Source: Clostridiales bacterium
GTDB lineage: Bacteria; Bacillota; Clostridia; Peptostreptococcales; Anaerovoracaceae
NCBI GenBank assembly: GCA_003542355.1
Contig: DPKU01000172.1
Span: forward strand, 1 to 18,705
DNA length: 18,705 nucleotides
Reading direction: 5' to 3'
A program made the position numbers and the translations under genes. The notes under the pieces are model-generated. The model made no database searches, was not told the origin of the DNA, and saw only the letters and a program-made list of their open reading frames with translations. Below, one piece after another: positions 7,623-14,090 of this stretch. The number at the start of each line of letters is the position of its first letter. The stretch's first letter is position 1.

Positions 7623-8494
7623 TCAAAGGATTGTTCAAAAAACCGAAAAATGACCTGGAGCCTTCCGTTTCGGGCCGGATCGACAAGCCTGCGGAGGTGA
7701 ACATCCCTCACGAGCTCTGCACGGTCTGTCCCAGCTGCAAAAAGTCGGTGTTTTCCAGCGATTTGCAGGAAAACGACTACGTTTGCCCCAATTGCGGCAA
7801 ACATCTGCGCCTCAATGCCCGGCAGCGGATCCACATGATCGCCGATCAGGACAGCTTCCAGGAGCTTTGGGCGGACATGGCCGGCAGTGACCCGCTGGGC
7901 TTCCCCGAGTATGAGGAAAAGCTCCGGGCTGCGGAACTGGCGTCCAGAGAGATGGAGAGTGTCGTGACGGGCACGGCCCGCATCGGCAAGAAGCCGACTG
8001 CGCTCTTCGTTATGGAACCGGCATTCATGATGGGCTCCATGGGCACCGTCACGGGCGAAAAAATCGCCAGACTCTTCGAATACGCCGCAGAGAAGGAACT
8101 GCCTGTCGTGGGCTTTACCGCCTCCGGTGGCGCCCGCATGCAGGAAGGGATGCTTTCCCTGATGCAGATGGCCAAGACCAGCGGCGCAGTGAAGCGGTTT
8201 TCCGACAGAGGTGGATTCTACCTGGCAGTCCTCACCGATCCTACGACAGGCGGCGTCACGGCCAGCTTTGCCATGGAAGCGGATGTGATCGCTGCCGAAC
8301 CGGATGCACTGATCTGCTTTGCCGGTCCCAGGGTCATCGAGCAGACGATCCGTCAGAAGCTTCCGCCGGGCCTGGGCAGGGCCGAGTCCCTGCTGAAGAA
8401 CGGCTTTATCGACAAGATCGTTCCGCGCAACGAACAGAAGAAGTTCATCGCCAGGATGCTGCGGGCGCATCGCAAAGACCGGAAGGAGGGGTAA
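7619..8494 (+). CDS. accD: Acetyl-CoA carboxylase carboxyltransferase beta subunit
   Basis: AccD, with AccA, transfers the carboxyl group from carboxybiotin to acetyl-CoA to form malonyl-CoA. The 291-residue protein begins with the diagnostic four-Cys zinc ribbon: Cys37-x2-Cys40 and Cys56-x2-Cys59. The crotonase-fold carboxyltransferase domain follows, with the oxyanion-hole segment FTASGGARMQEG and the TTGGVTASFAM motif. The length is typical (E. coli 304). The ATG overlaps the accC stop by 4 nt, with GAGGA at 7607-7611 as SD. accA follows after 4 nt, so the two carboxyltransferase subunits are made next to each other in equal dose. Confidence 0.96.
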   Translation: MIKGLFKKPKNDLEPSVSGRIDKPAEVNIPHELCTVCPSCKKSVFSSDLQENDYVCPNCGKHLRLNARQRIHMIADQDSFQELWADMAGSDPLGFPEYEEKLRAAELASREMESVVTGTARIGKKPTALFVMEPAFMMGSMGTVTGEKIARLFEYAAEKELPVVGFTASGGARMQEGMLSLMQMAKTSGAVKRFSDRGGFYLAVLTDPTTGGVTASFAMEADVIAAEPDALICFAGPRVIEQTIRQKLPPGLGRAESLLKNGFIDKIVPRNEQKKFIARMLRAHRKDRKEG

Positions 8495-8498
8495 GGTT

Positions 8499-9269
8499 AT
8501 GAACGCAAAAGATCGGGTGGCGGCAGCCAGAGCCCAGGATCGCCCTACAGCGGGCAAATATATCAAGGGGATCTTTGACGAATTCACAGAGCTCCACGGA
8601 GACCGATGCTTCGGTGACGACCCTGCCATGGTAGGCGGGATCGCGCGTCTTGGGCAGTCCTATGTGACGGTCATCGCCCATGAAAAAGGCACCACGACCC
8701 GGGAGCGTGTGAACCGAAATTTCGGCAGCGCTCATCCGGAAGGGTATCGCAAGGCACTGCGCCTGATGAAGCAAGCTGAAAAGTTCGGACGCCCAGTCGT
8801 CACGTTCGTGGATACCTCCGGTGCGTTCTGCGGCATCGGTGCCGAAGAACGGGGACAGGGCCAGGCCATCGCATCGAATTTGATGGAAATGATGGCACTC
8901 AAGGTACCTGTGCTTGCCATATTCATCGGAGAAGGCGGCAGCGGAGGCGCGCTGGGGATCGCCGTTGCGGATCAGGTCTGGATGTTGGAGAATGCGTTCT
9001 ACAGTGTCATTTCACCGGAAGGATGCGCAAGTATCCTGTGGAAGGATCCGGCGCTTGCGCCGGAAGCGGCAGAGTGTCTGAAGCTCACTGCCGAAGATCT
9101 GATGGAGCTTTCCGTAGCAGAACGGATCATACCCGAAAATGAGGGCGATTTCCAAAAAACCTTCGCTTTCCTGAAGAAAGAAATCGGCGCATTTATCGCC
9201 GAAAAACAGCAAATGCCGGTGGACGAACTGCTTCGGGAGCGGTATCATAAGTTCCGCAAGATACAATAA
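8499..9269 (+). CDS. accA: Acetyl-CoA carboxylase carboxyltransferase alpha subunit (short form)
   Basis: This is the partner of AccD. The 256-residue protein matches the AccA family from ARAQDRPTAGKYI onward: FTELHGDRCFGDD, GSAHPEGYRKALRLM, the SGAFCGIGAEERGQ loop, IGEGGSGGALG (oxyanion region) and SPEGCASILWKD. It is shorter than E. coli AccA (319) because the N-terminal helical extension is absent. This short form is usual in streptococci and many Clostridia and does not indicate truncation. SD AAGGAGGG at 8483-8490 lies 8 nt before the ATG. It is the last core fatty-acid gene of the operon. Confidence 0.95.
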   Translation: MNAKDRVAAARAQDRPTAGKYIKGIFDEFTELHGDRCFGDDPAMVGGIARLGQSYVTVIAHEKGTTTRERVNRNFGSAHPEGYRKALRLMKQAEKFGRPVVTFVDTSGAFCGIGAEERGQGQAIASNLMEMMALKVPVLAIFIGEGGSGGALGIAVADQVWMLENAFYSVISPEGCASILWKDPALAPEAAECLKLTAEDLMELSVAERIIPENEGDFQKTFAFLKKEIGAFIAEKQQMPVDELLRERYHKFRKIQ

Positions 9270-9287
9270 AAGAGCGGAGTAGACAGC

Positions 9288-9989
9288 GTGCAATATGACA
9301 ACATGATTCCGGCGGTCTTTCTGGCCCGCCCGAATCGTTTTATCGCCAATATCGAAATCGATGGTCTTCGTCAGGTGTCGCATGTAAAAAATACAGGACG
9401 ATGCAGGGAGATCCTGACACCCGGCGCCCGGATATGGGTACGGGAGAACAGCGATCCCCACCGGAAGACCCGGTTTGATGTGATCACCGCGCAAAAGAAT
9501 GAGCGCATGATCAACATAGACGCCTCGGCGCCCAATGCGGCCGTAAAGGAATGGCTGCCCGAAAGCGGGTTGTTCCGACAGATCTCGCTGATCCGTCCGG
9601 AGACCACGTTCGGACGTTCCCGGTTCGACTTCTATATCGAGGCCGACGGGAGGAAAATATTCATGGAGGTCAAAGGTGCAACGCTGGAAGATCGGGGCGT
9701 GGTACGGTTTCCGGATGCGCCTACCGAAAGAGGATTGAAACACATTAAAGAACTGGAAGCTTCTCTGGCCAGCGGGTTCGACGCCTGTGTCCTGTTTGTG
9801 ATCCAAATGAAGAATGTGGAATATTTTGAACCCAACAGCACGACCCACGAAGCCTTTGCCAATGCGTTGTATCAGGCTCACCGGGCCGGTGTCCGGATCC
9901 TTGCCCGGGATTGCCGGATAACGCCTGACAGCATGGAAATTGCCGACCCGGTACCGGTGCGGCTGCCGGCTCCTTCGGAGCCATTCTAA
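9288..9989 (+). CDS. sfsA: SfsA family protein (DNA/RNA-binding, nuclease-like fold)
   Basis: This 233-residue SfsA family member is named after the E. coli sugar-fermentation-stimulation gene; its biochemical role is not settled. The N-terminal part is the OB-like domain with the typical FLARPNRFIANIEIDG and VKNTGRCREILTPGARIWV. The C-terminal part has a PD-(D/E)xK-nuclease-like arrangement: Asp114 (SRFDFYIE), then Glu127-x-Lys129 in FMEVKG, then RFPDAPTERGLKHIKEL. The start is GTG at 9288; ATG at 9303 (sixth codon) is an alternative, and the SD (AGCGGAG, about 9272-9278) is only fair. It lies 18 nt after accA, in the same direction and before the operon terminator, so it is probably co-transcribed with the fatty-acid genes. 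Confidence 0.88.
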   Translation: MQYDNMIPAVFLARPNRFIANIEIDGLRQVSHVKNTGRCREILTPGARIWVRENSDPHRKTRFDVITAQKNERMINIDASAPNAAVKEWLPESGLFRQISLIRPETTFGRSRFDFYIEADGRKIFMEVKGATLEDRGVVRFPDAPTERGLKHIKELEASLASGFDACVLFVIQMKNVEYFEPNSTTHEAFANALYQAHRAGVRILARDCRITPDSMEIADPVPVRLPAPSEPF

Positions 9990-10015
9990 AAGCCGCCGGA
10001 ATTCCGGCGGCTTTT
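9988..10015. terminator. Bidirectional intrinsic terminator between sfsA and the wecC-like gene
   Basis: This is a perfect 12-bp inverted repeat with arms AAAAGCCGCCGG and CCGGCGGCTTTT and a 4-nt AATT loop. Both strands end in a T run, so it can stop the fatty-acid operon coming from the left and the minus-strand dehydrogenase gene coming from the right. The left arm begins inside the sfsA stop codon. The dehydrogenase gene's stop codon is 12 nt to the right. Confidence 0.9.
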
Positions 10016-10027
10016 GTACGGGCGGTA

Positions 10028-11275
10028 TTATTTCCCCAGATAATAGAGCGTGAATCCCGCCCGGGCAGCCGCCTTGGCGTCCACACAGTTTCGGGTATCC
10101 AACAGATTCGGGCTTCGCATCACACCTGCCAGCTCCTGATAATCCAAAGACTGGAATGCCTGATGGTTTACGCCCAGAACCAGCAGATCACGATTTCTGG
10201 CCGTTTCGATCACATCCCGGGCCGAACCGGGCCGATCTTTGGCGTGGGGATCGAAGTAGGTCACATCCAGCTCGCGTTGCCGCAACAAATCGATCAATGT
10301 CAGTACAGGACTCTCCCGAACATCGTCCACATCCGGCTTGTAGGTAATGCCCAGAATGCCGATGGCCGGATCTTTTACATCCTTCAGGATCGCAGAGATC
10401 TTATCTGCCACATAGGAAGGCATTCCATCGTTGGTCTCCCTTGAAAGGCGAATGATGCGGGCTTCCAGCGGGCTTTTTTCGATGATGAACCAGGGATCCA
10501 CTGCGATGCAGTGCCCGCCTACGCCGGGGCCGGGCTGGTGGATGTTCACCCGGGGATGCTTGTTGCACAGTCGGATCAGATTCCACACATCGATGCCCTG
10601 ATTTTCGCAGATCTTTGCCAGTTCGTTTGCAAAAGCGATGTTTACGTCCCGGTAGGTGTTCTCCGAAAGTTTGCACAGCTCTGCGGTGCGGGCGTCGGTC
10701 TCGTAGATTTCTCCCTTGACGAAAGTGCGGTACAGATCGGCGATCTTTTTCGCAGAGACTTCGTTGATGCCGCCGGCGATCCGGTCATTGCAGACTAGTT
10801 CCCGCAAAATACTTCCGGGGATGACCCGCTCGGGGGAATGACCCAGAAAAAAATCGATGCCGGCCTGCAGACCGCTTTCTTCCAGAATCGGTTTCATCAG
10901 TTCATCCACGGTCCCCACGGGTGAAGTGGACTCCAGAATAACGATGTTCCCGGATCTAAGATGAGGAACGACAGATCGGGTCGCAGATTCTACGTAGGAC
11001 ATATTCGCCTGTTTGTTTTTGCCCAAAGGCGTTGGCACAGCAATGATGAATGCAGAAGCCTCTTCGGGCTGCCCGGCTGCCCGGAGCTTTCCGTCCGTCA
11101 CCACGCTTTGGATCAGCTCTGCAAGGCCGTCTTCTTCGATGACGATCCGTCCTTCGTTCAGCGCATCCGTAATGACTTTATTTCGATCGACGCCCAGGAC
11201 ATCCATCCCGGCACGGGCAAACATCGCCGCTGTGGGAAGTCCGATATAGCCCAGACCGATAACGCATATTTTCAT
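10028..11275 (-). CDS. wecC: UDP-N-acetyl-D-mannosamine dehydrogenase family protein (WecC-type)
   Basis: This 415-residue nucleotide-sugar dehydrogenase oxidises a UDP-sugar C6 alcohol to the acid using two NAD+. Visible features are the N-terminal Rossmann loop GLGYIGLPTA (7-16), VPTPLG (80-85), ESTSPVGT (115-122), Lys202 and Asn206 in CKLSENTYRD, catalytic Cys256 in GPGVGGHCIAVDPWF, and the C-terminal domain start ILGITYKPDVDDVRESP. The HQPGPGVGGHCIAVDPWF form is typical of UDP-ManNAc dehydrogenases (WecC/MnaB) and not of UDP-glucose dehydrogenases, so the likely product is UDP-ManNAcA. SD AGGAGG (complement of 11282-11287) lies 6 nt upstream of the ATG. It is divergent from the WecG/TagA transferase gene, which suggests a shared glycopolymer pathway. 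Exact substrate is inferred. Confidence 0.88.
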   Translation of the reverse strand: MKICVIGLGYIGLPTAAMFARAGMDVLGVDRNKVITDALNEGRIVIEEDGLAELIQSVVTDGKLRAAGQPEEASAFIIAVPTPLGKNKQANMSYVESATRSVVPHLRSGNIVILESTSPVGTVDELMKPILEESGLQAGIDFFLGHSPERVIPGSILRELVCNDRIAGGINEVSAKKIADLYRTFVKGEIYETDARTAELCKLSENTYRDVNIAFANELAKICENQGIDVWNLIRLCNKHPRVNIHQPGPGVGGHCIAVDPWFIIEKSPLEARIIRLSRETNDGMPSYVADKISAILKDVKDPAIGILGITYKPDVDDVRESPVLTLIDLLRQRELDVTYFDPHAKDRPGSARDVIETARNRDLLVLGVNHQAFQSLDYQELAGVMRSPNLLDTRNCVDAKAAARAGFTLYYLGK

Positions 11276-11295
11276 TCTCTTCCTCCTGATTCAAT

Positions 11296-11332
11296 ACCCG
11301 TACATGATAGCATAAGCACTCGCGGGATTCTA
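11296..11332 (-). promoter_or_regulatory. Candidate extended -10 promoter for the wecC-like gene
   Basis: On the minus strand, TGC-TATCAT (complement of 11304-11312) fits an extended -10 element (TGnTATAAT type). TAGAAT (complement of 11327-11332) lies 17 nt upstream and matches the -35 consensus at only three of six positions. Transcription would start near 11297, leaving a short leader holding the AGGAGG ribosome site. This is a pattern match only. Confidence 0.35.
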
Positions 11333-11336
11333 TCAT
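11304..11336. repeat. Inverted repeat ATGATAG-N19-CTATCAT in the divergent intergenic region
   Basis: Two perfect 7-nt arms (11304-11310 and 11330-11336) are separated by 19 nt. They cover the candidate -10 and -35 of the minus-strand gene and lie upstream of the plus-strand promoter candidate. The layout suits an operator for a dimeric regulator bound across about 2.5 helical turns. A chance repeat in this AT-rich stretch is also possible. Confidence 0.35.
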
Positions 11337-11352
11337 TTTGTATAAATTCGTA

Positions 11353-11381
11353 TTTATCGGAAGGCTGGTTTATGGTAGAAT
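11353..11381 (+). promoter_or_regulatory. Candidate extended -10 promoter for the WecG/TagA-like gene
   Basis: TGG-TAGAAT (11373-11381) is an extended -10 element with a TAGAAT hexamer. A weak -35, TTTATC (11353-11358), lies 17 nt upstream. Transcription would start near 11388, just ahead of the GGAG ribosome site at 11394-11397. If so, the in-frame ATG at 11338 cannot be the start of the gene. Confidence 0.4.
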
Positions 11382-11403
11382 GACTGCATTGACGGAGAAA
11401 GAT

Positions 11404-12141
11404 ATGAAAGAGAAGAATAGGAAAATCGATATATTGGGCATCCCCGTGGACGACTTGACCCTGGGAGATGCCTTGTCTGTTTTCGAGAATCTTCTGCGCG
11501 GCGACCGATTGGCACTGATCGCCACCCCAAATTCGGAGATCCTCATGCGGGCTTCCGGCGATCTTGTCCTGCAGGATATCCTGCAACGGGCGGAGCTTGT
11601 GATCCCGGATGGCATAGGGCTGTTGTATGCGTCAAAGATCCTGGGGCGCCCCCTGCGGGAGCGGGTGACCGGGATCGACTTTGCCTGGAATGCGCTGAAG
11701 CTGTCGGCGCAGCTGGGCTGCCGTGTGTACTTTCTGGGCGGAAAGCCCGGAATCGCAGAAAAAGCTGCGGAAAGCATGAAACTTCAGATTCCCGGTCTGC
11801 AGATCGCAGGCACCCGGCACGGATATTTTACAGAGGAAGAGATCCCTTCGATCGTCGAAAAGATCAACGGATCCGATGCGGATTTCATCTGTGTGGCGTT
11901 GGGTTCGCCAAAGCAGGAGCAGTTCATCGATGCGAACCGGGACCTGTTGCATGCGAAAGTAGGCATCGGGATCGGCGGCAGCCTGGATATCTGGTCCGGG
12001 ACGTTGAAGCGGGCGCCGGCGTTTTACCGGAACAACGGCCTGGAATGGCTGTATCGGCTGAAGCAGGAGCCTTCCAGGATTCGGAGGATCAGCGTGCTTC
12101 CTTTATTTTTAATAAAGGTGGCAGCACAAAAGAGGAAATAG
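11404..12141 (+). CDS. WecG/TagA/CpsF family glycosyltransferase (N-acetylmannosaminyl or ManNAcA transferase)
   Basis: This 245-residue GT26-family transferase has the full family pattern: TPNSE (41-45) with Thr41, VIPDGIGL (66-73) with Asp69, the GRPLRERVTGIDF segment, CVALGSPKQEQFI, and GIGGSLDIWSGTLKRAPAFYRNNGLEWLYRLKQEP. Thr41 and Asp69 align with the proposed active-site Thr and Asp of Thermoanaerobacter TagA. Family members add ManNAc (TagA, wall teichoic acid linkage) or ManNAcA (WecG) to GlcNAc-PP-undecaprenol at the inner membrane face. The basic C-terminal tail (RIRRISVL...AAQKRK) fits the membrane-associating appendage. GGAG at 11394-11397 selects the ATG at 11404; the ATG at 11338 adds 22 unrelated residues. 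The divergent WecC-like neighbour makes a ManNAcA acceptor reaction plausible. Confidence 0.87.
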   Translation: MKEKNRKIDILGIPVDDLTLGDALSVFENLLRGDRLALIATPNSEILMRASGDLVLQDILQRAELVIPDGIGLLYASKILGRPLRERVTGIDFAWNALKLSAQLGCRVYFLGGKPGIAEKAAESMKLQIPGLQIAGTRHGYFTEEEIPSIVEKINGSDADFICVALGSPKQEQFIDANRDLLHAKVGIGIGGSLDIWSGTLKRAPAFYRNNGLEWLYRLKQEPSRIRRISVLPLFLIKVAAQKRK

Positions 12142-12168
12142 GCAAGCCAGAGTCTGTGAGCGGCTTGC
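12142..12168 (+). other. Weak hairpin between the glycosyltransferase and transketolase genes
   Basis: GCAAGCC (12142-12148) and GGCTTGC (12162-12168) form a 7-bp GC-rich stem with a 13-nt loop, starting at the base after the upstream stop codon. No T run follows, so it does not look like an intrinsic terminator. It could be an RNA processing or stability element, or chance. The 52-nt gap has no promoter that I can support. Confidence 0.3.
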
Positions 12169-12193
12169 TGTTCATAGAAGTGAAGGAGGAGAA

Positions 12194-13012
12194 ATGGACA
12201 AGAAAGCATTACAGGAGAAAGCCGCCCTCATCCGGCAGCATATCATCCGGGAGGTTTATCACGGCGGGTCAGGACATCCGGGAGGATCCCTGTCGGCTAC
12301 GGATATAATGACTGTTCTGTATTTTAATGAAATGAACATCGACGGACATAACCCATTGGATCCGAACCGCGACAAGTTCGTTCTTTCCAAAGGGCATGCG
12401 TCGCCTGCGCTGTACGCTTGTCTGGCGGAAGCAGGGTTCTTTCCCAAGGAGGATCTGGTGACGTTCCGGAAGCTGGACAGTTGCCTCCAGGGGCATCCGT
12501 CCATGCTGAAGTTGTGCGGGGTGGAAATGTCAACAGGATCTCTTGGACAAGGGTTTTCTGCCGCAGTGGGCATGGCTCTGGCCAATCGGCTGGACGGAAA
12601 AACCAGCAGAGTCTACGCGATGTTGGGGGACGGGGAACTCCAGGAAGGCATCGTCTGGGAGGCTTCCATGGCGGCGTCACACTACGGTTTGGATAACCTG
12701 TGCGTCATCGTGGACCACAACGGGCTGCAGATCGACGGGTGGAACTGCGACGTGATGCGGGTGATGCCCATCGCCGATAAATTCCGCGCCTTTGGATGGA
12801 ACGTACTGGAACTGGACGGCCATGATATCGACGCCATTCTGTCATGTCTTGCAGAGGCAAGACAGCATAAAGGGACTCCAACCGTGCTTGTGGCCGAAAC
12901 GCACAAAGGAAAAGGGGTGTCCTTTATGGAAGACCAGGCTGGCTGGCATGGCAAGGCGCCGAACCGGGAACAGGCAGAGCAGGCGATGGCAGAATTGGGA
13001 GGTGTACTGTAA
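12194..13012 (+). CDS. Transketolase, N-terminal (TPP pyrophosphate-binding) subunit
   Basis: Transketolase moves two-carbon units between sugar phosphates in the non-oxidative pentose phosphate pathway. This 272-residue chain is the N-terminal half of the usual 650-residue enzyme. It shows GSGHPGGSLS with His28, LSKGHASPALY with His68, TGSLGQGFS, and the TPP/Mg2+ motif GDGELQEG (145-152) ending at Asn176, then the His-containing loop THKGKG. A strong SD (AAGGAGGA, 12183-12190) precedes the ATG. The next gene supplies the remaining domains, beginning in the stop codon of this one (TAATG). Split transketolases are normal in many Clostridia and archaea, so this is not a frameshift of a single gene: each half has its own start and SD. 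Confidence 0.94.
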   Translation: MDKKALQEKAALIRQHIIREVYHGGSGHPGGSLSATDIMTVLYFNEMNIDGHNPLDPNRDKFVLSKGHASPALYACLAEAGFFPKEDLVTFRKLDSCLQGHPSMLKLCGVEMSTGSLGQGFSAAVGMALANRLDGKTSRVYAMLGDGELQEGIVWEASMAASHYGLDNLCVIVDHNGLQIDGWNCDVMRVMPIADKFRAFGWNVLELDGHDIDAILSCLAEARQHKGTPTVLVAETHKGKGVSFMEDQAGWHGKAPNREQAEQAMAELGGVL

Positions 13013-13941
13013 TGGCAGATAAAATAGCGACCAGACAGAGCTACGGAAGGGCGTTGGTGGAGCTTGGCGCATTGCGTCAGGATATCGTCGTTCTGGATGC
13101 AGATCTTTCCGGCTCCACGATGACAAAGGAATTCGCGAAAGTCTATCCGGAACGTTTCTTCAACGCGGGTATTGCAGAGGCGAACATGTACGGCATGGCG
13201 GCCGGGCTTGCGATATCGGGCAAGACGGTCTTTGCAAGTACTTTTGCCATCTTTGCCGCCGGCCGGGCGTTTGAGATCATCCGGAACTCCATCGGATATA
13301 CCGGTGCAAATGTGAAGATTTGCGCCACTCATGCGGGGCTGACCGTCGGAGAGGACGGCGCCAGCCATCAGGCCATCGAAGACCTGGCCCTGATGCGTAC
13401 GATTCCAGGAATGACCGTACTGAATCCGGCGGACGACGTGTCGGCCCGGAAGCTGCTCAAGGCTGCGGCGGACATGCAAGGGCCTGTGTACGTGAGATTG
13501 GGACGGGCTGCCGTTCCCGTCATCTACGAGGAAGAGACCGATGTGCAGATCGGAAAGGCGCTTACGTTGCGGCAGGGAAAAGACTATACGATCATCGCAA
13601 CGGGTATTCTGGTGAGCCAGGCGGCGGATGCTGCGGAGCAATTGGCCGGAGAGGGGATCGATGTGCGTGTCATCGACATGCATACCCTAAAGCCCATGGA
13701 CGAAGAGGCTGTGATCAAGGCGGCCCAAGAAACCAAAGGGATCGTGACGGTGGAAGAACACAGCGTGATCGGCGGCCTGGGCGCCGCAGTGGCTCAGATC
13801 TGCTGTGCGAAGGCGCCTGCGAAGGTGTCCTTCGTAGGGATCCAGGACACCTTCGGCGAGTCCGGAAAGCCCGACGAACTGCTGGAAAAATACGGACTCA
13901 CGGCCGCCCACATCGCCGATGCGGTGCGCGCCATGAAATAA
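13012..13941 (+). CDS. Transketolase, C-terminal (pyrimidine-binding) subunit
   Basis: This 309-residue chain completes the transketolase made with the upstream gene. It has the pyrimidine-binding domain (about 1-165), with Glu57 in GIAEANM as the residue expected to activate the TPP aminopyrimidine, and the loop GEDGASHQAIED (113-124) containing His119. The transketolase C-terminal domain follows (about 185-305; IDMHTLKPMDEEAV, VTVEEHSVIGGLG, DTFGESGKPDELLEKYG). DXS-type enzymes and the E1 beta of alpha-keto acid dehydrogenases are related. The paired N-subunit with GDGELQEG, and the separate subunits, favour transketolase. The ATG overlaps the upstream stop by one base, with GGGAGGTG as SD. 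A terminator follows. Confidence 0.94.
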   Translation: MADKIATRQSYGRALVELGALRQDIVVLDADLSGSTMTKEFAKVYPERFFNAGIAEANMYGMAAGLAISGKTVFASTFAIFAAGRAFEIIRNSIGYTGANVKICATHAGLTVGEDGASHQAIEDLALMRTIPGMTVLNPADDVSARKLLKAAADMQGPVYVRLGRAAVPVIYEEETDVQIGKALTLRQGKDYTIIATGILVSQAADAAEQLAGEGIDVRVIDMHTLKPMDEEAVIKAAQETKGIVTVEEHSVIGGLGAAVAQICCAKAPAKVSFVGIQDTFGESGKPDELLEKYGLTAAHIADAVRAMK

Positions 13942-13971
13942 ACGGCCTCCGATCGGGACGAGTATATAGTC

Positions 13972-13999
13972 AAAGCCTGCATTTGAATGCAGGCTTTTT
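13972..13999 (+). terminator. Intrinsic terminator after the transketolase pair
   Basis: AAAGCCTGCAT (13972-13982) pairs perfectly with ATGCAGGCTTT (13987-13997) around a TTGA loop, giving an 11-bp stem. A run of five T (13995-13999) and then CTTT follow. It separates the transketolase operon from the promoter at 14022. Confidence 0.9.
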
Positions 14000-14021
14000 C
14001 TTTGCTGAGAGCACGTCCATC

Positions 14022-14049
14022 TTGACAATAATGTAAAATAATGTATAAT
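14022..14049 (+). promoter_or_regulatory. Consensus sigma-70/sigma-A promoter
   Basis: TTGACA (14022-14027) and TATAAT (14044-14049) both match the consensus at all six positions, with a 16-nt AT-rich spacer. Transcription should start near 14056. It lies directly after the transketolase terminator and 42 nt before the chosen start of the next gene. It is the clearest promoter in the window and may drive the downstream ftsEX genes as well. Confidence 0.85.
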
Positions 14050-14090
14050 ACAAGCGGCTCGGAAAACGGGTGCTCCAGACGGGAGATTCC

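Noticed and set aside
8499..9269. AccA as an N-terminally truncated gene
   Set aside because: The 256-residue form is the normal short AccA of streptococci and many Clostridia. All catalytic-core motifs are present and the SD is strong.
12101..12117. CTTTATT-TTT-AATAAAG inverted repeat near the end of the glycosyltransferase gene as a terminator
   Set aside because: It is an AT-only-type weak stem inside the coding region, without a following T run. Too weak to call.
12194..13941. Transketolase in two pieces as a possible frameshifted pseudogene
   Set aside because: Each half has its own start codon and Shine-Dalgarno and ends at a proper domain boundary. Split transketolases are common in Clostridia.
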